Shown here piece after piece: positions 27,307-36,599 of a DNA stretch of 64,000 nucleotides. This stretch comes from Paraburkholderia sp. BL10I2N1 (lineage in GTDB: Bacteria > Pseudomonadota > Gammaproteobacteria > Burkholderiales > Burkholderiaceae). Numbering within the stretch: position 1 is the first letter of the stretch; the number at the start of each line of letters is the position of its first letter. A program made the position numbers and the translations under genes. Location of the stretch: the NCBI RefSeq assembly GCF_004361815.1, contig NZ_SNWA01000001.1:1054001-1118000 (forward strand), written 5' to 3'. The notes below the pieces were generated by a model. That model saw only the letters and a program-made list of their open reading frames with translations, searched no databases and was not told the DNA's origin.

Positions 27307-27837
27307 TCATTTCACGACCTTGAGGTGACCTCTTCCGCCACCTTTTGATCCATCCTCATCGGGACGTGGAGTATCGCCGGCATCGTCGTTCTTTTCCGCC
27401 GAAGACGACACCGCACTCCCCGTCTCCACTTCCACCGCAACCGGCGCGGCACCGCCAGCGGTAGCCGGCGACTCAAGTTCGCCCGCATCGTCTTCCGCGC
27501 CCGAATCCGCCGCCTCACCGCCTGCGGAATCGACCGGGAACGCCATGCCTTGGCCGTTCTCGCGGGCGTAGATCGCGAGAACATTCGCCACCGGCACTTC
27601 GATCCTGTGCGACTTGCCAGAGAAGCGCGCATTGAACTCGATCAGTTCATTGCCCATCTGCAACTGGCTCGTGGCCTCGAAGCTGATGTTCAGCACGATT
27701 TCGTTGTCCCGCACGAACTGCCGCGGCACACGCGTCTGGTTGTCGACCCGTACCGCGATGTGCGGCGTATAGCCATTGTCCGTGCACCACTCATACAGCG
27801 CGCGGAGCAGATAGGGCTTCGTGGAAATCTCTTGCAT
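27307..27837 (-). CDS. sspB: ClpXP protease specificity-enhancing factor SspB
   Basis: This 176-residue adaptor binds ssrA-tagged peptides and delivers them to ClpXP. The conserved N-terminal substrate-binding domain (about 1-105) starts MQEISTKPYLLRALYEWCTD and contains IVLNISFEATSQLQMGNELI and VANVLAIYARENGQGMAFP. It is followed by a flexible acidic/Ala-Gly linker and a C-terminal ClpX-binding tail ending in HLKVVK, as in E. coli (LRVVK). The ATG at 27837 is preferred to TTG one codon upstream, with GAGGA six bases before it. It follows sspA as in most proteobacteria. Confidence 0.95.
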   Translation of the reverse strand: MQEISTKPYLLRALYEWCTDNGYTPHIAVRVDNQTRVPRQFVRDNEIVLNISFEATSQLQMGNELIEFNARFSGKSHRIEVPVANVLAIYARENGQGMAFPVDSAGGEAADSGAEDDAGELESPATAGGAAPVAVEVETGSAVSSSAEKNDDAGDTPRPDEDGSKGGGRGHLKVVK

Positions 27838-27901
27838 CAACAGTCCTCTTACCGGGCGAAGGCGTCACGCAGTGCGCAACGCCCTGGCCCCAAAGCCAAA
27901 C

Positions 27902-28513
27902 TCAACGACGCATCACCTTTTCCGAAGGCGTCAGCGCTTCGATATAGGCCGGACGGCTGAAAATGCGTTCGGCGTACTTCATCAACGGTGCAGCGTTCTT
28001 CGACAGTTCGATCCCATAGTGATCGAGGCGCCACAACAACGGGGCGATTGCCACGTCGAGCATCGAGAACTCTTCGCCGAGCATGTACTTGTTCTTCAGG
28101 AAGATCGGCGCGAGCTGCGTCAGGCGATCACGGATGGCGATGCGCGCCTTCTCGTGATTCTTCTCGGCGGCCTTGCCCTTTTCGTTTTCCAGCGTGCCAA
28201 CGTGCACGAACAGTTCCTTCTCGAAGTTCAGCAGGAACAGACGGGCGCGGGCGCGCTGCACCGGGTCAGCCGGCATCAGCTGCGGGTGCGGGAAGCGCTC
28301 GTCAATGTATTCGTTGATGATGTTCGATTCGTACAGAATCAGGTCCCGTTCGACAAGAATCGGCACCTGACCATACGGATTCATCACGGCGATGTCTTCC
28401 GGTTTGTTGAACAGGTCGACGTCGCGGATCTCGAAGTCCATGCCCTTTTCGAACAACACCAGCCGGCAGCGCTGGGAGAAGGGGCAAGTAGTGCCTGAGT
28501 ACAGAACCATCAT
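27902..28513 (-). CDS. sspA: Stringent starvation protein A (GST-fold RNA polymerase-associated)
   Basis: The 203-residue protein has a glutathione-S-transferase fold. A thioredoxin-like N-terminal domain (MMVLYSGTTCPFSQRCRLVL, NPYGQVPILVERDLILYESN) is followed by a helical C-terminal domain (residues about 88-203) with MLDVAIAPLLWRLDHYGI. SspA binds RNA polymerase and affects stress and acid responses; it is not expected to have GST activity. GAGG lies ten bases before the ATG. It stands between petC and sspB in the classic petABC-sspAB arrangement of beta- and gammaproteobacteria. Confidence 0.95.
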   Translation of the reverse strand: MMVLYSGTTCPFSQRCRLVLFEKGMDFEIRDVDLFNKPEDIAVMNPYGQVPILVERDLILYESNIINEYIDERFPHPQLMPADPVQRARARLFLLNFEKELFVHVGTLENEKGKAAEKNHEKARIAIRDRLTQLAPIFLKNKYMLGEEFSMLDVAIAPLLWRLDHYGIELSKNAAPLMKYAERIFSRPAYIEALTPSEKVMRR

Positions 28514-28603
28514 GTTTACGTTTCCTCAAAAAGCTGAAGGGCCAGCGCGGAAAAACCGCCCAGCGGTCTTTCCCTCGCCGACCCCACGCCGGTGACGGCG
28601 TGA

Positions 28604-29359
28604 TTATTTGATATCTTTCCAGTACGCGGCGTTCAGTCGCCAGGCAAAAAAGCTCAGGATGCCAAGGAACATCAGCACCCAGACGCCCAGCCGCTTGCGC
28701 GTCTGCTGCGCGGGTTCGGACATCCACGAAAGGTACGACACAAGGTCGGCAACAGCAGAATCATAATCTACCGGCGACAACGTCCCCGGCGTGACCTGCT
28801 GGAAGCCAACGAATTTACGGATTTTCTCACCCGTTTTTTCGTCGGTTTTGTCCTCGAACTTCGCGGTGCGCTGGCCCTGAAGCTGCCACAAGACGTGCGG
28901 CATGCTCACGTTCTCGTACACCAGGTTGTTCCAGCCTGTCGGCCGGGTGTTGTCCCGGTAGAAGCTGCGCAAATACGTATACAGCCAGTCGCGATTGCGC
29001 GCCCGCGCCTCGACCGACAGGTCCGGCGGTTGCGCCCCGAACCACGCTTTCGCGTCCTCGGGCCGCATGGCCACCGTCATCGTGTTACCCACCTTGTCGG
29101 TTGTGAAGAGCAGGTTCTTTTCGATTTCCTTCTGCGAAATGCCCAGATCGGTCAGGCGGCTGTATCGCATCAGGTTCGCACTGTGGCAATTCAGGCAATA
29201 GTTTACAAACAATTGCGCGCCATGCTGCAACGAGGCGAAATTGTCCGCGTTATCGGGCGCGCGGTCGAGAGGCAAATTCTCCTGCGCGTGCGCCGGAGCC
29301 GCAAGCAGCGCGAAAGTCGCCGCGCCGATCAGCGCGAGCGTGGAAAGCAGTTTTTTCAT
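28604..29359 (-). CDS. petC: Cytochrome c1 of the bc1 complex
   Basis: The 251-residue protein has an N-terminal signal peptide (ending APAHAQ near residue 26), a heme c site CLNCH at residues 55-59 (FVNYCLNCHSANLMRYSRL), the conserved Met-ligand region and a C-terminal membrane anchor (VWVLMFLGILSFFAWRLNAA). Cytochrome c1 takes electrons from the Rieske protein and gives them to soluble cytochromes c on the periplasmic side. It follows petB by 20 bases, completing the petABC operon. Confidence 0.97.
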   Translation of the reverse strand: MKKLLSTLALIGAATFALLAAPAHAQENLPLDRAPDNADNFASLQHGAQLFVNYCLNCHSANLMRYSRLTDLGISQKEIEKNLLFTTDKVGNTMTVAMRPEDAKAWFGAQPPDLSVEARARNRDWLYTYLRSFYRDNTRPTGWNNLVYENVSMPHVLWQLQGQRTAKFEDKTDEKTGEKIRKFVGFQQVTPGTLSPVDYDSAVADLVSYLSWMSEPAQQTRKRLGVWVLMFLGILSFFAWRLNAAYWKDIK

Positions 29360-29379
29360 TGTGTTCTCCTGGCGCGCGA

Positions 29380-30759
29380 TTAGTGAGGCTTGAACCGGAC
29401 CCGTTCAGGCGGCTGTTTAAACCGTCCGAGACGCGTCCAGAACGGCATGCCGAGGAAGAACGCCAAATAAATCAGTGCACAGATCTGCGCGATCAGCGTC
29501 GCGGCCGGCGACGGCGGTTTCGTGCCGAGAAACGCCAGGGTGAGGAACGCCAGCACGAAGATCCCGTAGAACACCTTGTGGAAGAACGGCCGGTAGCGAA
29601 TCGACTTCACCGGTGACTGGTCGAGCCACGGCAGGAAGAATAGCGAAATCACCGCCGTGCCCATCACCACGACACCCCAGAACTTGGACTCGGTGAAATA
29701 CATCGCCAGAATCACCAGTATCGCAAGCGCGGGCAGCCCCGCTTTCCACTTGCCCCGCGCCCGCACCAGCGCGAGCAGGCCCAGCAACGCGATCACGATC
29801 ATCAGGACGATCTTGAACGGGTCGGTAGTCGCACGCAGCATCGCGTAGAACGCGGTGAAGTACCAGACCGGCGCGATTTCCGGCGGCGTCTGCAGCGGAT
29901 TCGCCGGGACGAAGTTGTTGGACTCGAGGAAGTACCCGCCCATCTCCGGCGCGAAGAAAATGATCGCCGCGAAGATAATCAGGAAAATGCACACGCCCAT
30001 GAAGTCGTGCACGGAGTAGTACGGATGGAACGGGATCCCGTCGAGCGGGACGCCGTTCGCGTCCTTCTTCGCCTTGATCTCGATGCCGTCCGGATTGTTC
30101 GAGCCGACTTCATGCAGCGCCACGAGGTGGGCAACCACCAATGCGATCAGCACGAGCGGAATCGCGATCACGTGGAACGCGAAGAAGCGGTTCAACGTGA
30201 CATCGGACACGACGTAGTCGCCGCGGATCCACAGCGACAGGTCCGGCCCGATAAACGGAATCGCCGAGAACAGGTTGACGATCACCTGCGCGCCCCAGAA
30301 CGACATCTGGCCCCACGGCAGCAAGTAGCCGAAAAACGCCTCGGCCATCAGGCTCAGGAAAATCATGCAGCCGAAGATCCACACCAGTTCGCGCGGTTTG
30401 CGGTAGGAGCCGTACAGGAGCCCGCGAAACATGTGCAGATAGATCACGACGAAGAACATCGACGCGCCCGTGGAGTGCATATAGCGGATCAGCCAGCCCC
30501 ACGGCACCTCGCGCATGATGTACTCGACCGACGCAAACGCGAGCGTCGCGTCGGGCTTGTAATTCATCACGAGGAAGATGCCGGTGACGATCTGCAGCAC
30601 CAGCACCAGCAGCGCGAGCGAGCCGAAGAAGTACCAGAAGTTGAAGTTCTTCGGCGCGTAGTACTCGGAAACGTGCTTTTTCCACGTCGCCGTCATCGGA
30701 AAGCGGCGGTCGATCCAGCCGGCCAGCCCGGTCGTCTCTACTTCATGTTCGATCGCCAT
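29380..30759 (-). CDS. petB: Cytochrome b of the bc1 complex
   Basis: The 459-residue protein is the membrane core of the cytochrome bc1 complex. Eight or nine hydrophobic helices are seen. The bis-heme histidines lie in MHSTGASMFFVVIYLHMFRG and FAFHVIAIPLVLIALVVAHL, and the quinol-oxidation site motif PEWY appears here as APVWYFTAFYAMLR. The N-terminus RFPMTATWKKHVSEYYAPKN is usual for betaproteobacteria. It starts one base after the petA stop codon, indicating tight coupling. Confidence 0.97.
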   Translation of the reverse strand: MAIEHEVETTGLAGWIDRRFPMTATWKKHVSEYYAPKNFNFWYFFGSLALLVLVLQIVTGIFLVMNYKPDATLAFASVEYIMREVPWGWLIRYMHSTGASMFFVVIYLHMFRGLLYGSYRKPRELVWIFGCMIFLSLMAEAFFGYLLPWGQMSFWGAQVIVNLFSAIPFIGPDLSLWIRGDYVVSDVTLNRFFAFHVIAIPLVLIALVVAHLVALHEVGSNNPDGIEIKAKKDANGVPLDGIPFHPYYSVHDFMGVCIFLIIFAAIIFFAPEMGGYFLESNNFVPANPLQTPPEIAPVWYFTAFYAMLRATTDPFKIVLMIVIALLGLLALVRARGKWKAGLPALAILVILAMYFTESKFWGVVVMGTAVISLFFLPWLDQSPVKSIRYRPFFHKVFYGIFVLAFLTLAFLGTKPPSPAATLIAQICALIYLAFFLGMPFWTRLGRFKQPPERVRFKPH

Positions 30760-31416
30760 TTACGCTTCTCCTTTCTCGTCCTGACCGATCACGAGCGAAT
30801 TCTCCGACGTGAACATGAAGGGCGGAATGTCGAGGTTCTGCGGAGCGGGTTTGTTCTTGAAGACCCGGCCGGACAGGTCATAGGTCGAACCGTGGCAGGG
30901 GCACAGGAAGCCACCGGGCCAGTCGTCAGGAAGATTCGGCTGCGCGCCCTCCTGGAAACGCGGCGTCGGCGTACAGCCGAGATGGGTGCACACCGCCACG
31001 GCGACGAGAATGTTCTTGCGCTCAGGCCTTGAGCGGAATTCGTTATCCGCATACTCCGGCATCGGCATCGAGAAGGGGTTTTGGGACAGCGGATCGGCCA
31101 GTTCCGTGTCGGCCTTTTTGATGTCGGCGAGCATGCGGTCGGTGCGATTGAGAATCCAGACCGGCTTGCCACGCCATGCCACGGTCATCATGTCGCCGGG
31201 CTTCAAGTTGCTGATATCGACTTCGACCGGGGCGCCAGCTGCCTTGGCCCTTTCAGATGGTGCAAACGAACTAACAAAGGGTACAACGGCGGCTACTCCT
31301 CCTACACCGCCTGCTACGGTCGTCGCAATCAGCCAGGTACGGCGGCTGCCGTCGACGCGCTTATCTTCCTTGTCTCGCATCACACGCCCCACTTCTGAGT
31401 TGGATTTTTCCGTCAT
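30760..31416 (-). CDS. petA: Rieske iron-sulfur subunit of the bc1 complex
   Basis: The 218-residue protein has a [2Fe-2S] Rieske domain with CTHLGC (C143, H145, C148) and CPCHGS (C172, C174, H175). An N-terminal SRRTWLIATTVAGG segment (RR at 25-26) is a twin-arginine signal-anchor, so folding occurs before export by the Tat system, encoded here at 33.8-35.4 kb. It transfers electrons from quinol to cytochrome c1. The start at 31416 is chosen by length; an internal ATG at 31380 (MRDKEDKRVD) is a good alternative and matches many relatives. First gene of petABC. Confidence 0.96.
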   Translation of the reverse strand: MTEKSNSEVGRVMRDKEDKRVDGSRRTWLIATTVAGGVGGVAAVVPFVSSFAPSERAKAAGAPVEVDISNLKPGDMMTVAWRGKPVWILNRTDRMLADIKKADTELADPLSQNPFSMPMPEYADNEFRSRPERKNILVAVAVCTHLGCTPTPRFQEGAQPNLPDDWPGGFLCPCHGSTYDLSGRVFKNKPAPQNLDIPPFMFTSENSLVIGQDEKGEA

Positions 31417-31586
31417 GTCGGCTCTACCGCCGCTAGTTTGCTCGAATGGAGTCGGCATTTACAAGGGCCGATTGCCAAAAAGCGTGCGAAGTCATTGATA
31501 AATCAGGGTTTTCCCGCACTGATCGCAAACTTTTTTGCACCTCCTTTTAAGTGTTCCCTCCGTTATCCAGCCTTTTTGTCCACTAA

Positions 31587-32336
31587 TCAGACCGGATTAT
31601 GGATATCGATAAAAAGATGCTCGAGATCGAATGTCTCCGACAGATGCGTACCGAGTGACTGGATACCAAAGCGTTCGGTTGCATGGTGGCCAGCCGCGAG
31701 GAACGCGACACCGCTTTCCGCTGCGGTGTGGGTGGTCGGCTCGGAGATTTCACCGGTCAAAAAGACGTCGGCGCCGGCTTCGATCGCGGCGTCGAAGTAA
31801 CTCTGCGCGGCGCCCGTGCACCACGCAACGCGGCGCAGTTCCCGTTCAGGGTCGCCCAGCACGAGCGGCGTGCGGCCGAGGGTCTGCTCCACCTGCGCCG
31901 TGAAGTGCGCAAGCGTGATCGGCATCGGCAGCGTGCTCATCCAGCCGAGGTTGTGATCGCCGAACCGCATGTCGTCGGCGATCCAGCCCATCTTCGCGCC
32001 GAGCTGCGCGTTATTGCCGTAATCGGGATGGTCGTCGAGCGGGAGATGGTAGGCAAAGAGGTTCAGGTCGTTCTGGATCAGAAGCTTGATGCGGCCGTAT
32101 TTGCGGCCGGTGATCTGTGGCGCCTCATTGCGCCAGAAGTAGCCGTGATGGACCAGCACGGCGTCCGCGCCCCACTCGACGGCAGCCTCGATGAACGCCG
32201 CCGACGCGGTCACACCGGTCGCAATCTTTTTGACCCGCCGACGCCCCTCGACCTGCAGCCCGTTGGGGCAATAGTCCTTGAACCGCGCGGTTTCCAGAAG
32301 TTTGTTCAAGTACAATTCCAGTTCTATCCGATCCAT
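31587..32336 (-). CDS. NIF3-family / DUF34 metal-binding protein
   Basis: The 249-residue protein is a NIF3-like (YbgI) protein, a widespread family that binds a dinuclear metal centre. Motifs seen: [12 protein letters not shown] near residue 20, VLVHHGYFW with the metal-binding HH near residue 63, [16 protein letters not shown] with H and D ligands, [16 protein letters not shown] and [13 protein letters not shown]. The function is uncertain; hydrolase activity (for example GTP cyclohydrolase-like) has been suggested for relatives. The ATG at 32336 has AGAGG five bases upstream. Only 21 bases separate it from the divergent protease gene. Confidence 0.92.
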   Translation of the reverse strand: MDRIELELYLNKLLETARFKDYCPNGLQVEGRRRVKKIATGVTASAAFIEAAVEWGADAVLVHHGYFWRNEAPQITGRKYGRIKLLIQNDLNLFAYHLPLDDHPDYGNNAQLGAKMGWIADDMRFGDHNLGWMSTLPMPITLAHFTAQVEQTLGRTPLVLGDPERELRRVAWCTGAAQSYFDAAIEAGADVFLTGEISEPTTHTAAESGVAFLAAGHHATERFGIQSLGTHLSETFDLEHLFIDIHNPV

Positions 32337-32357
32337 ATAAACCTCTAATATCTTCAG

Positions 32358-33578
32358 ATGCTTAGACGCTTTTGGCTGCTGTTTGCCCAGGCGGTGACCG
32401 TGCTGTTGGCGTTGATGTTCATCATCGCAACGCTCAAGCCGCAATGGCTGCAACGTCAGGGTCAATTCGGCAAGCAGCTCGCCGAACCGATCGTCGCCCT
32501 GCGTGAAGTGGCGCCTGGCATCGGCAGCGGCAGCGGCCCCGTGCAGGCCTCTTACGCCGACGCAGCCCACAAGGCCATGCCGGCTGTCGTCAACGTGTTC
32601 TCCAGCAAGGATGGATCGCTTCCATCCGACCCGCGCGCGAAAGATCCGCTCTTTCGCTATTTCTTCGGCGACAAGAACAACCGCAAGCAGCAGGAACAAC
32701 CGGCCGCTAATCTCGGCTCGGGTGTCATCGTGAGTTCAGAAGGTTACATTCTAACGAACCAGCACGTCGTCGACGGCGCCGATCAGATCGAAATTGCGCT
32801 CGCCGACGGCCGCACCACGAACGCCAAGGTAATCGGCGTCGATCCGGAGACGGATCTGGCCGTGCTGAAGGTCAACATGACCAATCTGCCGACCATCACG
32901 CTCGGCCGCATGGACCAGACGCGCGTCGGCGACGTCGTGCTGGCGATCGGCAATCCGTTCGGCGTCGGCCAGACGGTGACGATGGGCATCGTCAGTGCCT
33001 TGGGGCGCAATCACCTCGGCATCAACACCTTCGAAAACTTCATTCAGACCGACGCCGCGATCAATCCCGGCAATTCGGGCGGGGCGCTTGTCGATGTGAA
33101 CGGCAACCTGCTCGGCATCAATACCGCGATCTATTCGCGCTCGGGCGGCTCGCTTGGCATTGGCTTCGCGATTCCTGTGTCGACGGCGCGCAGCGTACTG
33201 GAAAGCATCATTACGACGGGCTCGGTTACGCGTGGCTGGATCGGCGTCGAGCCGCAGGACGTCACACCCGAAATCGCCGATTCGTTCGGGCTTCAGCAAA
33301 AGTCGGGCGCAATCGTCGCCGGCGTGCTTCAGGGCGGGCCGGCCGACAAGGCGGGCGTCAAGCCCGGCGACATCCTGCTCAGCGTGAACGGCGAAGACAT
33401 CACCGATACGACCCGGCTCCTGAACGTGATCGCGCAGATCAAGCCCGGAACCGATGCGAAGGTTCACCTCGTGCGCAAGAACAAGGAGATGGATCTGGAC
33501 GTGATGATCGGCAAACGTCCACCACCGCCGAAGCAGCCGGCCGAGGAAGGCGACAATCAGGGCGACGACGGAGGTTGA
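32358..33578 (+). CDS. Membrane-anchored S1C (Do/DegS-type) serine protease
   Basis: The 406-residue protein has an N-terminal membrane helix (about residues 5-25), a trypsin-like domain with catalytic triad H136 (LTNQHVVDG), D166 ([10 protein letters not shown]) and S240 ([10 protein letters not shown]), and a single PDZ domain (about 285-385) with a Pro-rich acidic tail. One PDZ plus an uncleaved anchor is the DegS-like layout, whereas DegP and DegQ have two PDZ domains. In the periplasm it would degrade or signal misfolded envelope proteins. No Shine-Dalgarno is visible before the ATG. A terminator follows. Confidence 0.92.
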   Translation: MLRRFWLLFAQAVTVLLALMFIIATLKPQWLQRQGQFGKQLAEPIVALREVAPGIGSGSGPVQASYADAAHKAMPAVVNVFSSKDGSLPSDPRAKDPLFRYFFGDKNNRKQQEQPAANLGSGVIVSSEGYILTNQHVVDGADQIEIALADGRTTNAKVIGVDPETDLAVLKVNMTNLPTITLGRMDQTRVGDVVLAIGNPFGVGQTVTMGIVSALGRNHLGINTFENFIQTDAAINPGNSGGALVDVNGNLLGINTAIYSRSGGSLGIGFAIPVSTARSVLESIITTGSVTRGWIGVEPQDVTPEIADSFGLQQKSGAIVAGVLQGGPADKAGVKPGDILLSVNGEDITDTTRLLNVIAQIKPGTDAKVHLVRKNKEMDLDVMIGKRPPPPKQPAEEGDNQGDDGG

Positions 33579-33629
33579 CGGGCGCAGCGTCCTGAATGCG
33601 TCGATGTGAAACGACCGCCCCGAAATGAC

Positions 33630-33665
33630 AAAGGGCAACCCGCTGACGGGTTGCCCTTTCGTTTT
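33630..33665 (+). terminator. Rho-independent terminator of the protease gene
   Basis: A 13-bp perfect stem (AAAGGGCAACCCG at 33630-33642 with CGGGTTGCCCTTT at 33647-33659) has a CTGA loop and is followed by CGTTTT. It lies 51 bases after the stop codon. Confidence 0.92.
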
Positions 33666-33681
33666 GCTGCATTCGTTTTGC

Positions 33682-33725
33682 CGCTGATCTGGCGCTGATC
33701 TGGCGCTGATCTGGCGCTGATCTGA
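33682..33725. repeat. Four tandem copies of an 11-bp unit
   Basis: The unit CGCTGATCTGG is repeated at 33682, 33693, 33704 and 33715; the last copy differs only in its final base. It lies between the terminator of the protease gene and the end of the convergent tatC. It is a simple tandem repeat, not a CRISPR array, because there are no spacers. Confidence 0.9.
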
Positions 33726-33784
33726 GTGGTGACCGCTTGGAACAGGCTATGACTGCGCCACCCGCTTTCGGCGTGAACCCGCAC

Positions 33785-34567
33785 TCAACTCGTCTGCTTG
33801 CTTTCTTCTTCGCTCACAGCGGCCTGTTTGCCTACAAACAGACGCGCCGCGATGATGCCGGCCTCATAAAGCACGATCAGGGGAACCGCAAGAATCAGCT
33901 GCGAAAAGACATCCGGCGGCGTCACCACAGCGGAAACCACAAACGCACCGACGATCACGTACGGACGGATCTCCTTGAGCTTTTTCACCGTGACGATGCC
34001 CATGCGCACGAGCAGCACGACGACGATCGGTACTTCGAACGTCACGCCGAACGCTATGAACATCGTGAGCACGAAGCTCAGGTAGTTGTCGATATCGGTG
34101 GTCATCTGCGCGCCAAGCGGCGCGTTGTAGTGCGCCATCACACGGAAGATGGTCGGGAACACGACGAAGTAGGCGAACGCCATGCCGCAGAGAAAGAGCG
34201 CGTAGCTGCTGGCGACGAGCGGCATCACCAGCTTCTTCTCATGCTGATAGAGACCCGGCGCGACAAACGCCCAGATCTGGTACAGCACGAACGGCAGCGC
34301 GATGACCAGCGCGACCAGCATCGTCACTTTCATCGGCACGAAGAACGAGCCGGTGACGTCGGTGACGATCATCTTGCCGTCCTTCGGCAGGTTCTGCATC
34401 AGCGGGCGCGCGAGCAGCCGGAAGATTTCCGGCGCCCAGTAGACGAGCCCAAGAAACACGACGATGACCGAGATGCCGGCGCGGATGATGCGGTCGCGCA
34501 GTTCGACGAGATGCGAGATGAAGGTTTCTTCAGGGGCTTCGCCCTGGTTGCGCTGGGGGTCGCTCAC
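33785..34567 (-). CDS. tatC: Sec-independent protein translocase subunit TatC
   Basis: The 260-residue protein has six membrane helices and the conserved N-terminal cytosolic segment FISHLVELRDRIIRAGI, then FVAPGLYQHEKKLVMPL and FGVTFEVPIVVVLLVR. TatC recognises twin-arginine signal peptides together with TatB. It is the third gene of tatABC at the end of the long minus-strand his block. The Rieske subunit encoded nearby is a probable substrate. Confidence 0.97.
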   Translation of the reverse strand: MSDPQRNQGEAPEETFISHLVELRDRIIRAGISVIVVFLGLVYWAPEIFRLLARPLMQNLPKDGKMIVTDVTGSFFVPMKVTMLVALVIALPFVLYQIWAFVAPGLYQHEKKLVMPLVASSYALFLCGMAFAYFVVFPTIFRVMAHYNAPLGAQMTTDIDNYLSFVLTMFIAFGVTFEVPIVVVLLVRMGIVTVKKLKEIRPYVIVGAFVVSAVVTPPDVFSQLILAVPLIVLYEAGIIAARLFVGKQAAVSEEESKQTS

Positions 34568-34601
34568 ACCGGCCCTCGGTTGGAGTATTTCGCAGGGGAC
34601 A

Positions 34602-35129
34602 TCAGAAGAAGCGTGTCGGACGACGCAGGCTCACCGGCGTATGCCGTGCAACGCGTGCCGCGCCTGACTGGACCCGCGTGCGCCGCAAGGTGGCGCGCTT
34701 GTACCAGTTCGGCGTGGCGGTCTGTTTGACGCGCCAGTTCTTGCGCTTCGGAGTAGGGGTGATGCTGCTGCGCCACGAACCGTCACCCGCCGACGCGAGG
34801 TCTTCCGTCGAGGCACCGCTTGCAATGCTCGGAGACACCGACGTACCGGCATTCCACGCATCGTTCAGCTCGGATTCGTGCTTGCGCAAATTGTCGTGAA
34901 TCGTGCTCTCGACGTTGCTCGCCGCCGACTCGAACTCCGTCTTCATGCGACGCAGTTCGTCGAGCTCGATTTCACGCGTGACTTCGGACTTCACATCGTT
35001 GATGTAGCGCTGTGCGCGCCCGAACAGCGCCCCTGCCGTGCGCGCGACGCGCGGCAGGCGCTCCGGCCCGAGAACGACCAGCGCGACGACGCCGATCAGC
35101 GCCATCTTGGTTAGACCGAGGTCCAGCAT
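34602..35129 (-). CDS. tatB: Sec-independent protein translocase subunit TatB
   Basis: The 175-residue protein has one N-terminal membrane helix (MLDLGLTKMALIGVVALVVL), the hinge GPERLPRVAR typical of TatB, then an amphipathic helix (FGRAQRYINDVKSEVTREIE) and a long polar, Arg- and Ser-rich tail. The GPE motif distinguishes it from TatA. It forms the TatBC receptor complex. It lies 34 bases before tatC and 68 bases after tatA. Confidence 0.95.
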   Translation of the reverse strand: MLDLGLTKMALIGVVALVVLGPERLPRVARTAGALFGRAQRYINDVKSEVTREIELDELRRMKTEFESAASNVESTIHDNLRKHESELNDAWNAGTSVSPSIASGASTEDLASAGDGSWRSSITPTPKRKNWRVKQTATPNWYKRATLRRTRVQSGAARVARHTPVSLRRPTRFF

Positions 35130-35197
35130 GAAATGAGCTTTCCGTCAGTACGCGGGTGTAGGCAAATGAACGCGAATAAACGCAAACACGCGCGGTT

Positions 35198-35434
35198 TTA
35201 GCGGGAGTCGCCCGAATGCGGCGCTTTTTCCTTCGCGTCGACATCGACGGTACCGGTGCGCGGCAGTTCGCGCGACGGCGTGTCAGCCGGCGTTTCCGCA
35301 TCCTTCATACCTTCCTTGAAGCCCTTCACCGCGCCACCCAGATCGGTGCCGATGTTGCGCAGCTTCTTCGTGCCGAACACCAGCGCAACGATCAACAAGA
35401 CGATCAGCCAGTGCCAAATACTCAACGAACCCAT
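35198..35434 (-). CDS. tatA: Sec-independent protein translocase subunit TatA
   Basis: The 78-residue protein has an N-terminal membrane helix ([20 protein letters not shown]), the [20 protein letters not shown] hinge and amphipathic helix, and a short polar tail, the standard TatA layout. TatA forms the pore-like oligomer. The ATG at 35434 has AGGAGA six bases upstream and is preferred to an in-frame start at 35458. Confidence 0.96.
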   Translation of the reverse strand: MGSLSIWHWLIVLLIVALVFGTKKLRNIGTDLGGAVKGFKEGMKDAETPADTPSRELPRTGTVDVDAKEKAPHSGDSR

Positions 35435-35699
35435 GAAAACTCTCCTTAACCCCGCCACCGCGTTTGCACGCCTGTCTGCGGCGAAAACCGTCTGCCTTGC
35501 GGCCTGAATCGAAGCGCGTGCGCCTCATCTCCACAATACCGCCGAACTGCGTTGGCCGCATGTGCGCTTCATTATGAATGGATCGTCACTTCGCCGTTAT
35601 TACATCGCTGCAATGTCGCCGCCATATCTGACCGGTCGCCATTGTGCTCGGTCAAAATCCGGCGGCGAAGGGCGTTCGCAGCGAATCCTGCACACCACC

Positions 35700-36065
35700 T
35701 CAGCCCATTCGCAGCCACGGACGCGGCCCGGCCAGAATATGCGCGTGCAGGTGGTACACCTCCTGTCCGCCGCCGGGGCCCGTGTTGATGACCGTTCGGA
35801 AGCCGGTATCGCCACCGGTAAAGGCTACCCCGAGCTTGTCCGCCAGACGCGCGACCAGCACAAGCATTCTACCAAGCAGGGCGGCGTCTCCCTCGGTGCA
35901 ATTCGACAGCGTTGCAATGTGCTTGCGCGGAATCACCAGGATGTGAGTTTCGGCTGCCGGACGGATATCGCGGAAGGCGACGAATTCGTCGTCTTCGTGA
36001 ACTTTGGTCGAGGGAATGTCGCCAGCGGCGATCTTGCAGAAAAGGCAGTTTGGATCGTGGCTCAT
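35700..36065 (-). CDS. HIT-family hydrolase (HinT-like)
   Basis: The 121-residue protein is a histidine triad nucleotide-binding protein. The catalytic motif HLHAH is at 105-109, the Cys pair CLFC at 7-10 may bind zinc, and RDIRPAAETHILVIPRKHI is the nucleotide-binding strand. HinT-type enzymes hydrolyse adenosine phosphoramidates in the cytoplasm. Betaproteobacteria usually keep this gene between hisE and tatA, as here. 265 bases without a supported gene separate it from tatA. Confidence 0.93.
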   Translation of the reverse strand: MSHDPNCLFCKIAAGDIPSTKVHEDDEFVAFRDIRPAAETHILVIPRKHIATLSNCTEGDAALLGRMLVLVARLADKLGVAFTGGDTGFRTVINTGPGGGQEVYHLHAHILAGPRPWLRMG

Positions 36066-36141
36066 GGGCTTCCTGATGCGCGCAATACGGCGGCTGACCG
36101 ACTAAATGGATGACTCGGCTGAATGGCTCGGACGAGGCACC

Positions 36142-36537
36142 TCAAAACCACCCGCGCGAATTCAGCAACGGCTTGTTATCGTAGAGATATAGCCAGCCTT
36201 TGATGATACGGTACAACATCCAGATGGCGACAGCCCACAGGATCGGCACGCCAATCAGCACGATAAAAAGCGCAAAGCCGATCAGATGGCCGATCACAGC
36301 CATCCAGAAAGTGCGGATCTGCCACTCGAAGTGGGCTTCGTACGGCGTCCCGACAACGTCCGACCGCTTCACATAGTTAATGATGATCGCGACCAGCGCG
36401 GTAATCCCGCCGCTCAGCCAGTAGACGGCATAAAGCGCATACAGCACGTGCGTGAGCGTGCGCAGGCTGCGCTGGCGGTCGCCTTCGGTTGCGCTCTGGT
36501 AAGAAGGAGGCGGGTATCCGCCTTGCGACTGTTCCAT
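36142..36537 (-). CDS. DUF4870/Tic20-like small membrane protein
   Basis: The 131-residue protein has a polar N-terminal 30 residues (Pro-, Gln- and Ser-rich) and three to four hydrophobic segments (HVLYALYAVYWLSGGITALV, MAVIGHLIGFALFIVLIGV, ILWAVAIWMLYRI). The pattern, together with the segment YEAHFEWQIRTFW between helices, fits the DUF4870/Tic20-like family of unknown function. It lies between hisE and the HIT gene in the same operon direction, an arrangement usual in this group. Confidence 0.75.
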   Translation of the reverse strand: MEQSQGGYPPPSYQSATEGDRQRSLRTLTHVLYALYAVYWLSGGITALVAIIINYVKRSDVVGTPYEAHFEWQIRTFWMAVIGHLIGFALFIVLIGVPILWAVAIWMLYRIIKGWLYLYDNKPLLNSRGWF

Positions 36538-36599
36538 GTTTGCGTCTCCCTCTACAGTGCGTCTGGCCTGCCTGGCTGCGCCGGATGCGCGGGACAGAT

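Noticed and set aside
33682..33725. Tandem repeat as CRISPR array
   Set aside because: Units are 11 bp and directly adjacent with no spacers; no cas genes in the window.
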